Shown one piece after another: positions 23,024-31,926 of a stretch of 64,000 bases of DNA (positions are counted from its first letter, which is position 1; every line of letters starts with the position of its first letter). Below the pieces are notes generated by a model. It searched no databases, was not told the origin of the DNA, and worked only from the letters and a program-made list of their open reading frames with translations. The stretch spans positions 1,116,001 through 1,180,000 of the forward strand of contig NC_010571.1 of the NCBI RefSeq assembly GCF_000019965.1. The letters run 5' to 3'. Made by a program: the position numbers and the translations under genes. The DNA comes from Opitutus terrae PB90-1 (GTDB lineage: Bacteria > Verrucomicrobiota > Verrucomicrobiia > Opitutales > Opitutaceae).

Positions 23024-23932
23024 TCAACTCGCCGAGGCCGGAGGCGCGGCAATCTGGCGGCGCAGGATATCCAGAAACTGGTGGAGCAGCCGGGACTCTT
23101 CGGTGCGGTGCCATACTGCCTGCAGCTCGATCGGCGGGCAGTCGGAACGAAGGAAACGCACCAGCGGACCCGCCGACAAGGTGCCGGCCAGGAAATCCGG
23201 GAGCAGGCACACGCCATAGCCGGTGGCCACGCGCGCGAGCACGCTATCCAGCGAATGCACCGGACGGGCGAACGTGGGCGTGAACCCGCTGACTCGGCAG
23301 CGTTGCGTGATGAACTCGCGCAGCCCGGGCGAATCCTTCGGGCCGGTGGTGACCCAGGTCTCCCCGGCGAGATCCGCCATCCGCACGTGGGTGGCGCCCG
23401 CGAGCCGATGTTGCGCGCCTACAGCAACCATCAGTTCGGAGGTGAGCAGGCTCAGCGACTGCAGGTCGTCATGATGCGCGAATTCCCGCGCGACGACGAA
23501 GCCCAGGTGCGCCTGCCGGGTGCGGAGCGCCGTGAGCTGTTCGTGGATGTGCAGGTCGCGCAGGGCCACGTCGACCCGTGGATACCGACCGCGAAATTCC
23601 GCAATCGCGCCGAGCACATAGCGGTTGGAGAGCCGCCAGTCGTTGCAGATGATCAGCTCACCGCTCGCACCGGCGAGCGTTTCCTCGACCGACGCCACCG
23701 CGACGTCGAGCTGCGCGAGGATCTTGCACGTGTGGGCGTAGAATGTGCGGCCGGCATCCGTGAGCTGCACGCGGACGCGATTGCGATCGAGCAACCGCGC
23801 GCCGAGTTCGTGTTCGAGATCGCGGATCTGCCGGCTGAGCGCCGGTTGCGCGATGCGCAACTGCTCCGCCGCCCGGCTGAAGTTCAGCTGCTCGGCGACC
23901 GCCTTGAAATAGCGGAGGTGGCGCAGTTCCAT
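23024..23932 (-). CDS. LysR-family transcriptional regulator
   Basis: 302 residues. Winged helix at the N-terminus (MELRHLRYFKAVAEQLNFSRAAEQL, then QPALSRQIRDLEHELGARLL), linker helix and a two-lobed effector domain (about 90-295). It probably responds to a small molecule and controls nearby or distant genes; no divergent partner exists, since phospholipase A upstream points the same way, 63 bp away. I start at ATG 23932, the family-standard beginning; the longer frame adds an Arg-rich dozen residues. Confidence 0.9.
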   Translation of the reverse strand: MELRHLRYFKAVAEQLNFSRAAEQLRIAQPALSRQIRDLEHELGARLLDRNRVRVQLTDAGRTFYAHTCKILAQLDVAVASVEETLAGASGELIICNDWRLSNRYVLGAIAEFRGRYPRVDVALRDLHIHEQLTALRTRQAHLGFVVAREFAHHDDLQSLSLLTSELMVAVGAQHRLAGATHVRMADLAGETWVTTGPKDSPGLREFITQRCRVSGFTPTFARPVHSLDSVLARVATGYGVCLLPDFLAGTLSAGPLVRFLRSDCPPIELQAVWHRTEESRLLHQFLDILRRQIAAPPASAS

Positions 23933-23995
23933 GCCCGCGGAGTATCGCCGCGCCTGGCGGCGGCGCAAGGCGGCAGCCGCACGCCCCCCTTCGGT

Positions 23996-25219
23996 TCAGC
24001 GGACGAGCGAGATGCCCGCGCGCACCGTCTCGGACTGCTCGCGGTAGGAGAGGAGACTTTCGCCGTAGCCGTTGAAATACTGCACGAGCAGGTAGGTCTC
24101 GAAATTGAGCAGCTTGGTTCGAATCGGATAGGTGAGATCGAGCTGAACCGTCCCTCGGTTGAAGTCCTTGCCGGCCCAGGCGGTGGCCATGAGCGACGGT
24201 CCGTCGTTGCGGCCCAGCACCAGCGTAAGCCGGCCATAGCCGCGATAATCCTTCAGGTCGCGGTTGTCCTCGAGCGTGTCGACGTATTCGAAAAGCTCCG
24301 GCACGACGAGCAGGTGCCAGCCGTCGAGATGCCCGAAGGCGAACACCGGCCGGACATACACTCCGTTGACGCTGCGCGAGACCGGACCGTCGCGGCCGTT
24401 CGACTCGTGCTTGAAGCCGGCCTGATAGCCGAGCCAGGTGAACCACGTATCCTTTTCCTCCGGCTTCGGCGTGAGCGACTCGTAGATCAGCTCCGGCATG
24501 TAGCTGGTGTCGTAGAACGGACTCGACTCGCCATCGAGATCCCACAGCGAGCGTTGCGTGAACGCAAACTGCAGCGTCCGGGCCATGCGGCTCGTGTCGA
24601 CTTCAGTGAATCGCAGGAGCCGGTATTTGAAGCTGAGCTGGAATTTCGCCGCGGGACCTTCCGAACCGTAGATGAAGTACACGGGCTCGTGCGGCCCCAG
24701 CCGGTCGGCAAACGTGCGCTGGATAATCGAAGCGGCCGGCTCCGCGCGGACGAGGTTCGTCGTCGGCTTCGTGACACGTTCGGTCGCCCGCCGCGAAGGT
24801 TCCGGGGATGACGGTTCGGCTGTGGCCGAGGTGGACCAATCCAGCACGCCGCGCGCGGCGGGAAAACCGGCCAGGTGCAACTCGAGGATCCCCGTGCCGC
24901 TGGTGGCGGGCGGCGGGACGAACGCGTACGTCCACATCGCGAAGCCGCCGGGCGCGATCGAGCTGGCGGTCGCCGTGGATTCCGACGTCGCGTGCAGCTC
25001 GACCCGCCACGCTTGGCCGGCTTGCGCCAGTTCACCGAGCACCGCAGGCGGCGCGGTGAACGTCTGCGCCGCGTCGCTGCGATTCAGCACCACCAAATCG
25101 ATCGTCGCCTCGCCGCCCTGCGGACTGCGCGCCGACGGCACCAGACTGAAGAGCAGCGGCTGGGCGTTCGCGACGGCGCTGGCGGCGAGGCAGAACACCA
25201 GAAGTCGGAACCTGTTCAT
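23996..25219 (-). CDS. Outer-membrane phospholipase A (PldA family)
   Basis: 407 residues. Signal peptide (LLVFCLAASAVANAQ), an N-terminal beta-sandwich-like extension of about 150 residues absent from E. coli PldA, then the OMPLA barrel: SSPFYDTSYMPELIY and the catalytic block GYQAGFKHESNGRDG containing the active-site His and Ser, followed by VNGVYVRP. The C-terminus ends in alternating barrel strands to SLVR. The enzyme is a Ca2+-dependent A1/A2 phospholipase that removes misplaced phospholipid from the outer leaflet. It lies 80 bp downstream of an RND pump and may be co-transcribed with it. Confidence 0.88.
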   Translation of the reverse strand: MNRFRLLVFCLAASAVANAQPLLFSLVPSARSPQGGEATIDLVVLNRSDAAQTFTAPPAVLGELAQAGQAWRVELHATSESTATASSIAPGGFAMWTYAFVPPPATSGTGILELHLAGFPAARGVLDWSTSATAEPSSPEPSRRATERVTKPTTNLVRAEPAASIIQRTFADRLGPHEPVYFIYGSEGPAAKFQLSFKYRLLRFTEVDTSRMARTLQFAFTQRSLWDLDGESSPFYDTSYMPELIYESLTPKPEEKDTWFTWLGYQAGFKHESNGRDGPVSRSVNGVYVRPVFAFGHLDGWHLLVVPELFEYVDTLEDNRDLKDYRGYGRLTLVLGRNDGPSLMATAWAGKDFNRGTVQLDLTYPIRTKLLNFETYLLVQYFNGYGESLLSYREQSETVRAGISLVR

Positions 25220-25261
25220 AGAGGGTCAGTCCCCCGCGCCGGAGCGGAGTTCCCGCGGAGT

Positions 25262-25293
25262 ACGGACGGCACCGGCGTCGCGGCGCCGTCCGT
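25262..25293. repeat. Intergenic hairpin between RND and phospholipase genes
   Basis: ACGGACGGC (25262-25270) and GCCGTCCGT (25285-25293) form a 9-bp stem. It lies just past the stop of the RND permease. There is no T-run, so simple intrinsic termination is not supported; it may reduce or stabilise the transcript entering the phospholipase gene. Confidence 0.5.
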
Positions 25294-25299
25294 GTCCCT

Positions 25300-28200
25300 T
25301 CAGGAATGATGCGCGGGCGCGAGCTCCGTGGGCGAGGCTGGGGCGCCCGCCGGGATGGCGGTGCGCCGGTGTGCGACGAGGACGTAGAACGCGGGCACCA
25401 CGAAGAGCGTGAACAACGTGCCGATCGCCATGCCGGCGGCGATCACCAGACCCATGCTGAAGCGCGCTTCCGCTCCGGGGCCCTGGGCCACCAGCAGCGG
25501 CAGCACGCCAAGCACCATCGCTGCGGTCGTCATCAGAATCGGACGCAGCCGGATGCCAGCGGCGTGCTCGATGGCGCTGCGCACCTCGTGACCCTCCTCC
25601 TGGAGCTTGTTCGCGAAGTCGACCATGAGAATGCCGTGCTTCGTGATCAGTCCCACCAGCGTGATCAGGCCGACTTGAGTGTAGATGTTGAGCGTGGCCA
25701 CGCCGAGGAAGAGGAATACCATCGCGCCCGCGATCGAAAGCGGCACCGCCATCATGATGATGAACGGATCGCGGAAGCTCTCGTATTGCGCGGCGAGCAC
25801 GAGGAAGATCACCACGATCGCGAGCACGAACGTCGCCATCAGCGAACTGCCTTCCTGCACGAATTGCCGCGACTCGCCCTTGTATTCGCTCGCGAAACCC
25901 TCGGGAAAGACGGTCTTCGCCTCGGCGTTGAGCCAGTCGAGCGCCTCACCCATCGACAGACCGGGCCGCGGGAGCAGCGAGATGGTCGCGCAGTTGAGCT
26001 GCTGGAACCGACGGAGGTCGCGCGGCTGCGTCGTCGGCACGATTTCGGCGACCGACGAGAGGGGAACGAGTTCGCCCTTGCCGGTGGAGATGTAGTAGTC
26101 GGCGAGCTGGTCCGGCGTGAGCCGGGCAGACCGCGTGACCTGCGGGATGACGCGATACGCCCGACCCTGGATCGCGAAGCGATTGACCTGGCCACCGCCC
26201 AACATCGCTCCGAGGTCCGTGCCGAGCTGCTTCATGTCGATGCCGAGCAATGCAGCCTTGTCGCGGTCGATTTTGACGTCGGCCTGCGGCTGGTCGAACT
26301 TCAGGTCGGTGTCGCCGTAAAGGAAATTGCCGCTGGCGAGCGCGCGCTGGAGCAGCGTCTGCGTCACGACGGCCACGCGGTCGTGGTTGGCCGTGGAGCT
26401 GACGACGAACTGCACCGGCAGACCGCCGCCCGCGCCAGGGAGCGACGGCGGAAGAAACGCGGCATAGTTCACGCCCGCGATGGTGCTCGCGCGTCCGAGG
26501 ATCTGCGGAATGAGGTCCGCCGCACTCGCCTCACGCTGGCTCCACGGCACGAGCGAGACACCGGTCAGCCCGGAGCTCGGGCTCGCCATGCCCGACACCA
26601 TGTCGAAGCCGGCGATGCTGAAGAACGTGTTCACCTCAGGAATCTGCTTCAGCAGCTCGTTGAACCGTTCCGAATAGCGCAGTGCCTGATCGAGCGTGCC
26701 GTTGGGCGAACCCTGCGAGATCGTGACGATGAACCCGCGGTCCTCCGGCGGCGCGAGCTCCTTCTTCGTCAGCGCGTAGAACGGCATGATCGCGGCCACG
26801 ATCAGCACCGCCACGAGGTAGACGGCCGGCCGCGTGTTGAGCACCTGGTCGAGCAGATGTTCGTAGCGGTCGCGGAGCTTCGTGAAGGCCACGTCGAGGA
26901 AATGCTCGATGCCGCGGGGGTTCGGGTTGTGCCGCAGCAGCTTCGACGAAAGCATCGGCGACAGCGTCAGCGCCACGAATCCGGACACGATGACCGCGCC
27001 GGCGAGCGTGAAGGCGAACTCGCGAAACAGCGCGCCGGTGACGCCGGACTGCAGGCCGATCGGCGCATAGACCGCGGCGAGCGTGATCGTCATCGCGATG
27101 ATTGGTCCGACGAGTTCGTGCGCGCCTTTCAGCGCCGCATCGAGCGGGGACAGTCCCTCCTCGATGTGCCGGTGAATATTTTCCACCACCACGATCGCGT
27201 CGTCGACGACGAGCCCGATCGCGAGCACCATCGCCAGCAGCGTCAGCAGGTTGATCGAGAAACCGAGCGACAGCATCAAGGCACAGACGCCGACCAGCGA
27301 GAGCGGGATCGCGACGATCGGAATCACGACCGAGCGGAACGAGCCGAGGAACGCGTAGATCACCAGCACCACGATGAGCATCGCCTCGAGCAGCGTTTCC
27401 ATCACTTCGGTGATGGAGTCGTTGATGAACTCGGTGGCGTCGTAGGCGATGCCGGCGTCGAGTCCGGCCGGCAGCTGGCTGACGACTTCCGGCCAGACGG
27501 CGCGCACGCCCTTGATGACGTCGATCGAGTTGGCCGTGGGCAGGACGGAGATCGCGATGATGGTGGTCTCCTGGCCGGCGAACTTCACGTCCACGTCGTA
27601 GCTTTCGGCGCCGAGCACGACATTGGCGATGTCGCCCAGGCGGACGATCTCGCCCTTGTTTTCGCGGATGACCATTTGGCGGAATTCCCCCGCGGACTGA
27701 AGATCGGTGCCGGCGGTCAGGTTGACCGAGACCATCGAGCCCTTCGTTTTGCCGACGGCGGAGAGATGGTTCTGCGTGGAGAGCTTGGCCCAGACCTGCG
27801 AGGCGCTGAGCCCGAACGCCGCCATTTTTTCCGGATCGAGCCAGATGCGCATCGCGAACGTACGCGCGCCCATGATTTCGGCCTTCTGCACGCCCTCGAC
27901 CGTCGAGAGCTTGGGCTGCACGACACGGGTGAGATAGTCGGTCACCTGGTTCGCGCCCAGCACCGCACTGGAAAACGTCAGATACATCGAGGCCGTGCTT
28001 TCGCCGACGGAGACGTCGAACACGGGGTCCTCCGCATCAACGGGCAGCTCACGGCGGGCGCGGTTCACCTTCGAGGTGATCTGCGTCAACGCGTCGTTCG
28101 GATCATAGTTCAACCGCAGCTTGGCGGTGATGATCGAGACGTTGGGCGCGCTGACCGACTCGACGTAGTCGAGACCGTCCGCCGAGGCGATTTCGCGCTC

Positions 28201-28401
28201 GAGCGGCGTGGTGATGAAGCCGCGGATCAGATCCGCACTCGCGCCCGGGTAGGTGGTGGTGACGCGAATGACGGCGTTGTTGGTTTGCGGATATTGGCGG
28301 ATGACCATCGATTTTATGGCCAGTCCGCCGATGATCAGCAGGAAGAGGTTGACCACCGTCGCCAACACGGGACGGCGGATGAAAAGATCGGTGAAGCGCA
28401 T
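25300..28401 (-). CDS. RND multidrug efflux permease (HAE1/AcrB family)
   Basis: 1033 residues, full family length. N-terminal helix (MRFTDLFIRRPVLATVVNLFLLIIGG), two large periplasmic loops, and twelve membrane helices. The proton-relay acidic pair is present in helix 4 (GLVVDDAIVVVENIHRH), and the HAE1 motifs FRSVVIPIVAIPLSLVG and GLITKHGILMVDFAN are intact. It is a trimeric proton-driven pump exporting drugs or metabolites from the inner leaflet and periplasm. Downstream of its adaptor (82 bp) and MarR regulator; no outer-membrane channel gene is in this operon, so the TolC protein at 17024-18331 or another one must serve. Confidence 0.95.
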   Translation of the reverse strand: MRFTDLFIRRPVLATVVNLFLLIIGGLAIKSMVIRQYPQTNNAVIRVTTTYPGASADLIRGFITTPLEREIASADGLDYVESVSAPNVSIITAKLRLNYDPNDALTQITSKVNRARRELPVDAEDPVFDVSVGESTASMYLTFSSAVLGANQVTDYLTRVVQPKLSTVEGVQKAEIMGARTFAMRIWLDPEKMAAFGLSASQVWAKLSTQNHLSAVGKTKGSMVSVNLTAGTDLQSAGEFRQMVIRENKGEIVRLGDIANVVLGAESYDVDVKFAGQETTIIAISVLPTANSIDVIKGVRAVWPEVVSQLPAGLDAGIAYDATEFINDSITEVMETLLEAMLIVVLVIYAFLGSFRSVVIPIVAIPLSLVGVCALMLSLGFSINLLTLLAMVLAIGLVVDDAIVVVENIHRHIEEGLSPLDAALKGAHELVGPIIAMTITLAAVYAPIGLQSGVTGALFREFAFTLAGAVIVSGFVALTLSPMLSSKLLRHNPNPRGIEHFLDVAFTKLRDRYEHLLDQVLNTRPAVYLVAVLIVAAIMPFYALTKKELAPPEDRGFIVTISQGSPNGTLDQALRYSERFNELLKQIPEVNTFFSIAGFDMVSGMASPSSGLTGVSLVPWSQREASAADLIPQILGRASTIAGVNYAAFLPPSLPGAGGGLPVQFVVSSTANHDRVAVVTQTLLQRALASGNFLYGDTDLKFDQPQADVKIDRDKAALLGIDMKQLGTDLGAMLGGGQVNRFAIQGRAYRVIPQVTRSARLTPDQLADYYISTGKGELVPLSSVAEIVPTTQPRDLRRFQQLNCATISLLPRPGLSMGEALDWLNAEAKTVFPEGFASEYKGESRQFVQEGSSLMATFVLAIVVIFLVLAAQYESFRDPFIIMMAVPLSIAGAMVFLFLGVATLNIYTQVGLITLVGLITKHGILMVDFANKLQEEGHEVRSAIEHAAGIRLRPILMTTAAMVLGVLPLLVAQGPGAEARFSMGLVIAAGMAIGTLFTLFVVPAFYVLVAHRRTAIPAGAPASPTELAPAHHS

Positions 28402-28443
28402 GGGCGCAGTGCAGTTGAGAGTTGAGAGAGGGGATGGAGAGAC

Positions 28444-28465
28444 AGTCAGCCGAGGCCGGCTGACT
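28444..28465 (-). promoter_or_regulatory. Perfect hairpin between adaptor and pump genes
   Basis: AGTCAGCC (28444-28451), a 6-base loop and GGCTGACT (28458-28465) form a perfect 8-bp stem within the 82-bp intercistronic gap. With no following T-run it is more likely an mRNA processing or stability element than a terminator. Inference only. Confidence 0.45.
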
Positions 28466-28483
28466 CTCGGTGCGCGAAGCGGA

Positions 28484-29584
28484 TCAGCTCTCGACGGGCT
28501 TCGGAGCGGGATTCGCTTCCGGAGCGATGGAGTTGTCGACGCGGACCGCGCTGCCCTTGCGTAGTTTCAGCTGGCCCGAGGTGACGACCTGCTCACCCGG
28601 CTGAAGGCCCGAGAGAATCGCCGTCAAATCGCCGCGCTGCGGGCCGGGTTGGACAAAGCGGGGCTGCGCGACACCGTTCTCGATGACGAACACGCTGTCG
28701 CCGTACGGATTGAAGACGATCGCCGCCGACGGGAGGACGATGTAGTTTTCCGAAGCGGCCAGGACGACTTCGACGCGCGCGAACATTCCCGGGCGGAGCC
28801 GCTCCTCCGGGTTCGCGAACGTGGCGCGCACCTGCACCGAGCGCGTGGTCTCACTGACGCGCGGGTCGATCGCGGTGATCGTGCCGGCGAGCGCCTGGTT
28901 CGGCAGCACGTCGGTGGAAACATTCACCTGCTGGCCGATGCTGATCCGGCCGAGCTCCTGTTGCGGCAGGGAGAAGTCGACGTGGATGGGATCCAGCGTC
29001 TCGAGTTGCACGATCGCGTCGCCCTTGGAAATGAACTGCCCGGGATAAATGCGGGCGATGCCCAGCCTGCCGGCGAAGGGCGCCACGATCCGCTTTTTGG
29101 CGATGGTGGCCCGGAGCTGTTCGACGGCGGAGCGCGTCTGCACAAGCATCGCTTCCGCGGTGTCCAGGTCGGCCTGGGCGTTCGTGCCGTTCGTGCGCAA
29201 TTCGCGCGCGCGGGTAAGAGTGATTTCGGCCAAGCGCGCCTGCGCCTCGAGCCCGGCGAGTTGCGCGCTCTCCACCGACGTGTCGAGTTCCACCAGCAAG
29301 TCGCCGGCGGCCACCGCCGAGCCCGACTCGAACGCGATCCGGCGCACCACGCCTTCGAGTTCGGCCTTCACGTTGATGCCGCGGAAACTCGCGAGTGCGC
29401 CGACGGCCGAAACCGTGTTGGGCCAGGTTTCGCGCTTCGCTTCCGTGGCGCTGACCGTCACCGGCGGCACCGTCATCGCGGCCCGCGCGGCCATGGCCTT
29501 GCGAATCGTGAGAAATTTGTAGCCAAAGATCGCGCCGAAAACGGCGAGGGCGACGACCAGCGTGAGCACGAGGCGAGTTTTCAT
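28484..29584 (-). CDS. RND efflux periplasmic adaptor (membrane fusion protein)
   Basis: 366 residues. Uncleaved N-terminal anchor helix (LVLTLVVALAVFGAIFGYKFL), lipoyl halves (VNVKAELEGVVRRIAFESG type and KKRIVAPFAGRLGIARIYPGQFI), a short helical hairpin between them, beta-barrel (VDFSLPQQELGRISIGQQVNVST) and membrane-proximal domain. It joins the RND pump to an outer-membrane channel. Lacks a lipobox, in contrast to the HlyD protein at 11505, so it is tethered by its helix. Located 29 bp after the MarR gene. Confidence 0.93.
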   Translation of the reverse strand: MKTRLVLTLVVALAVFGAIFGYKFLTIRKAMAARAAMTVPPVTVSATEAKRETWPNTVSAVGALASFRGINVKAELEGVVRRIAFESGSAVAAGDLLVELDTSVESAQLAGLEAQARLAEITLTRARELRTNGTNAQADLDTAEAMLVQTRSAVEQLRATIAKKRIVAPFAGRLGIARIYPGQFISKGDAIVQLETLDPIHVDFSLPQQELGRISIGQQVNVSTDVLPNQALAGTITAIDPRVSETTRSVQVRATFANPEERLRPGMFARVEVVLAASENYIVLPSAAIVFNPYGDSVFVIENGVAQPRFVQPGPQRGDLTAILSGLQPGEQVVTSGQLKLRKGSAVRVDNSIAPEANPAPKPVES

Positions 29585-29613
29585 ACGAAAAATGAGTCAG
29601 CAGTAGACAAGTC

Positions 29614-30120
29614 CTACCGGGAAGGCGAGATCCGCATGGCACCGGCGTTCAGTTGCGCGCAGGCGGCCAAAACTGGCTCTTCGGAAGCCAGATCGACGTC
29701 GCGGGCGATCTCGCCGATCCGGGCGAGAAACCGGCCGATCGCCTCGTCCGCCGCGCCGCGGCCCTTTGGCGTCAGGTGCACATGAATCACGCGTCGATCG
29801 CCGGTGTCCCGCTCGCGCTGCACGAGACCAGCCGCCGCAAGCTGGTCGAGCGCCTCGGTCACCGCCGAGCGGGTCCCGCTCGTGTGGGCCGCCAGGTCGG
29901 CAGGGGTCGCGGGCGCCGGATCGAGGATGAACAGCGCGACCAGGATGCCCAGTTTCACCTCGGTGATCGCGAGCTTCGCCATTTCCGCCTGCAGCGTGGC
30001 CCGAACCTGCCGCGCGGTGCTGAGCAACTCGAGCACCAGCCGGCAGCGGCTTTCATCCAGCCCGTCGCGTTGCCGGGCGACCGCCAGCAACGTTTGGAAA
30101 GCGAGCGTCTCGCGATCCAT
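29614..30120 (-). CDS. MarR-family regulator of the RND operon
   Basis: 168 residues. A central winged helix-turn-helix (ATPADLAAHTSGTRSAVTEALDQLAAAGLVQRERDTGDRRV) with the beta-wing sequence GDRRVIHVHLTPKG typical of MarR. First gene of the minus-strand pump operon, so probably a ligand-released autorepressor of efflux. A possible operator, TCATGCC-N5-GGCATGA, is about 100 bp upstream. The N-terminal 50 residues are longer than in MarR itself and helical. Confidence 0.9.
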   Translation of the reverse strand: MDRETLAFQTLLAVARQRDGLDESRCRLVLELLSTARQVRATLQAEMAKLAITEVKLGILVALFILDPAPATPADLAAHTSGTRSAVTEALDQLAAAGLVQRERDTGDRRVIHVHLTPKGRGAADEAIGRFLARIGEIARDVDLASEEPVLAACAQLNAGAMRISPSR

Positions 30121-30222
30121 CAGAGAGGCCTCCCCGACGCGATCCGAGTGAACTGGAAGAAAACCATGGCCGAATCATAGCGGACTCCCCGGTCCGCCGG
30201 AAATACTTCCTCTCGCGCACCG

Positions 30223-30241
30223 TCATGCCTGGCCGGCATGA
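30223..30241. promoter_or_regulatory. Candidate MarR operator
   Basis: Perfect dyad TCATGCC (30223-30229), TGGCC, GGCATGA (30235-30241), about 100 bp upstream of marR. The size fits a MarR-dimer site, but the distance from the start is longer than usual and a plain hairpin is an alternative. Confidence 0.3.
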
Positions 30242-30303
30242 GTCCGCGGGCGACCGGAACAATGCAGTTGGCGCTGGAGCGACCGGCCGCAGCGTGCTGG
30301 GCT

Positions 30304-30352
30304 TGTAGCCGGGGTCGCTGACCCCGGACCGGGCTCAGCGAGCCCGGCTACA
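30304..30352. repeat. GTAG-headed inverted pair forming a cruciform
   Basis: TGTAGCCGGG at the left and CCCGGCTACA at the right pair with each other, while the interior folds into GGGGTC-gct-GACCCC and GGGCTC-agc-GAGCCC. Both halves read GTAGCCGGG from their own outer end, so this is two opposed copies of one unit, the BIME arrangement. Confidence 0.7.
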
Positions 30353-30599
30353 TCCGAGCCGCGTGGTTTACAGCGCGGCCCGCAGGGCGACGAGGCCGAG
30401 TGTTTAGGAAGAAGCGCTCTGAGGGCAACGCGCTCCACCTTTGCCCCAATTCCAGTTAGGAACCAAAGCAAGACGGCTGGCTCCGTCGCGACCAAGACAG
30501 GATCGCACAGCAGGGCCATTTCCGGGCGGTGCGCTGGTCGCGTCAGCCGCCCGAGTTTAAGTTGCGAGCATTAAAGTGATCCCGCACCGTCCTGGCTTC

Positions 30600-31763
30600 A
30601 TGAGTTTCGATTTCGACCAGCCGATCGAGCGCCGGGGCACAGACTCCCAGAAATGGCAGAAATATGTCGGTCGCGACGTGTTGCCGATGTGGGTCGCCGA
30701 CATGGACTTCGCGGTGGCGCCGGCCATTCGCACGGCGTTGCACGAGCGGGTCGAACACGGCGTGTTCGGTTACGCCCGGCCGGTCAAATCGACCGTCGAC
30801 GCCGTGATCGAGATGTTCCAACGGCAGCATGGGTGGGAGGTTCATCCGGCCTGGCTGGTCTGGCTCCCCGGCTTGGTGGTCGGGCTCAACGTCATGGCCC
30901 AAGCCTATGCGGATGCCGGCGATGAGGTGCTAACGCTCACGCCGGTCTACCCGCCGTTCATGTCCGCCCCGAAGCACAGCGGTCGCGTCAGCGTCCAGGT
31001 GCCTTTTGTGCATACTACCAGCGTTTCCCGCTGGGAAATCGACTGGGACGCGCTGGAACGCGCCGTCACGCCACGCACGAAGATATTCTTCCTCTGCAAT
31101 CCGCACAATCCGCTCGCCCGCGTGTGGCGACGAGACGAACTCGAACGGCTCGGCGAGTTCTGTCTCCGGCACGATCTGGTGCTCTGCTCGGACGAGATCC
31201 ATTGCGATCTGATCCTGGACCCGGCGCTGCGGCATGTCTGTAGCGCCTCGCTCAGTCCGGAGTTGGCACGGCGCACGGTGACGCTCACGGCGCCAAGCAA
31301 GACCTACAACATTCCCGGGCTCGGCACTTCTCTCGCCGTGATCCCGGACGCGACGCTGCGCGCGCAGTTCGTGCGGGCGACAGCGGGAATCGTCGCCGAG
31401 GTGACCTCGCTGGGTTTCACCGCCTGCGAGGCGGCGTATCGGCACGGCGAGCCGTGGCGGCAGGAACTGCTCGCCTATCTTCGCGGCAATCGGGACCTGA
31501 TCGTCGATTTCGTCGCGCGCGAGTTGCCCGGCATCACGATCGAGGCGCCGATCGAGGCGACTTATCTGGCGTGGCTGAATGTTTCCGCGCTGAACCTCGC
31601 CGATGCCGCGGGGCATTTCGAGGCGCACGGGGTCGGCTTGAGCGATGGCGCTTACTTCGCTTCGCGTCCGGGACGGCACCTGCGGCTTAACTTTGGCTGC
31701 ACCCGCGCGACGCTGCAGGAAGCGCTGCAGCGGATGAAGCGCGCCGTGGCCGCCACCTCGTAG
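30600..31763 (+). CDS. PatB/MalY-type PLP-dependent aminotransferase or cystathionine beta-lyase
   Basis: 387 residues, fold type I aminotransferase. Start MSFDFDQPIERRGTDSQKW and the early motif LPMWVADMDFAVAPAI are characteristic of the MalY/PatB subfamily, which cleaves cystathionine or cysteine S-conjugates (C-S beta-lyase). The PLP lysine lies in APSKTYNIPGL, and DEIHCDLIL and FFLCNPHNP bind cofactor and substrate. Likely role: methionine biosynthesis or sulfur metabolism; MalY moonlighting as a regulator is specific to enterics and not implied. ATG 30600 is preferred to 30576. Single-gene transcript divergent from marR. Confidence 0.88.
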   Translation: MSFDFDQPIERRGTDSQKWQKYVGRDVLPMWVADMDFAVAPAIRTALHERVEHGVFGYARPVKSTVDAVIEMFQRQHGWEVHPAWLVWLPGLVVGLNVMAQAYADAGDEVLTLTPVYPPFMSAPKHSGRVSVQVPFVHTTSVSRWEIDWDALERAVTPRTKIFFLCNPHNPLARVWRRDELERLGEFCLRHDLVLCSDEIHCDLILDPALRHVCSASLSPELARRTVTLTAPSKTYNIPGLGTSLAVIPDATLRAQFVRATAGIVAEVTSLGFTACEAAYRHGEPWRQELLAYLRGNRDLIVDFVARELPGITIEAPIEATYLAWLNVSALNLADAAGHFEAHGVGLSDGAYFASRPGRHLRLNFGCTRATLQEALQRMKRAVAATS

Positions 31764-31786
31764 GGAGGCGAGCGCCGGCCATCAAG

Positions 31787-31830
31787 GTAGGACGCTCACT
31801 CCGTGAGCGCCGCGAGCGTCGAACAACCTC
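31787..31830. repeat. GTAG-headed palindrome
   Basis: GTAG (31787-31790) is followed by GCTCAC-tcc-GTGAGC (31794-31808); GACGCTC (31791-31797) can alternatively pair with GAGCGTC (31814-31820). It lies between the convergent aminotransferase and kinase genes. Same layout as the units at 1270, 12520 and 30304. Confidence 0.5.
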
Positions 31831-31926
31831 CCCGCGGACAGCGGAATATCGCCCTAGCAGAAACCGTTTCGAAAGTGCATGACGGTCTCCAGGGAAACCT
31901 CTCCAGCGCCGAACGCAGCGCGGGGG

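Larger units (their letters stand above)
30121..30599. other. Divergent intergenic region, marR / aminotransferase
   Basis: 479 bp between two divergent genes. It holds a TCATGCC-N5-GGCATGA dyad (30223-30241), a short CGGAC/GTCCG dyad (30181-30196) and the large cruciform repeat at 30304-30352. The part from 30360 to 30599 shows no gene, RNA or repeat I can support. Promoters for both genes must lie here. Confidence 0.6.

Noticed and set aside
25306-28425. A 1039-codon plus-strand open frame
   Set aside because: It is the exact antisense shadow of the RND permease, rich in Arg, His, Asp and Glu with no domain. Long shadows are expected in high-GC DNA. The frames at 2877-4205, 5472-6338, 9258-10775 and 31879-33813 (plus strand) are rejected for the same reason.
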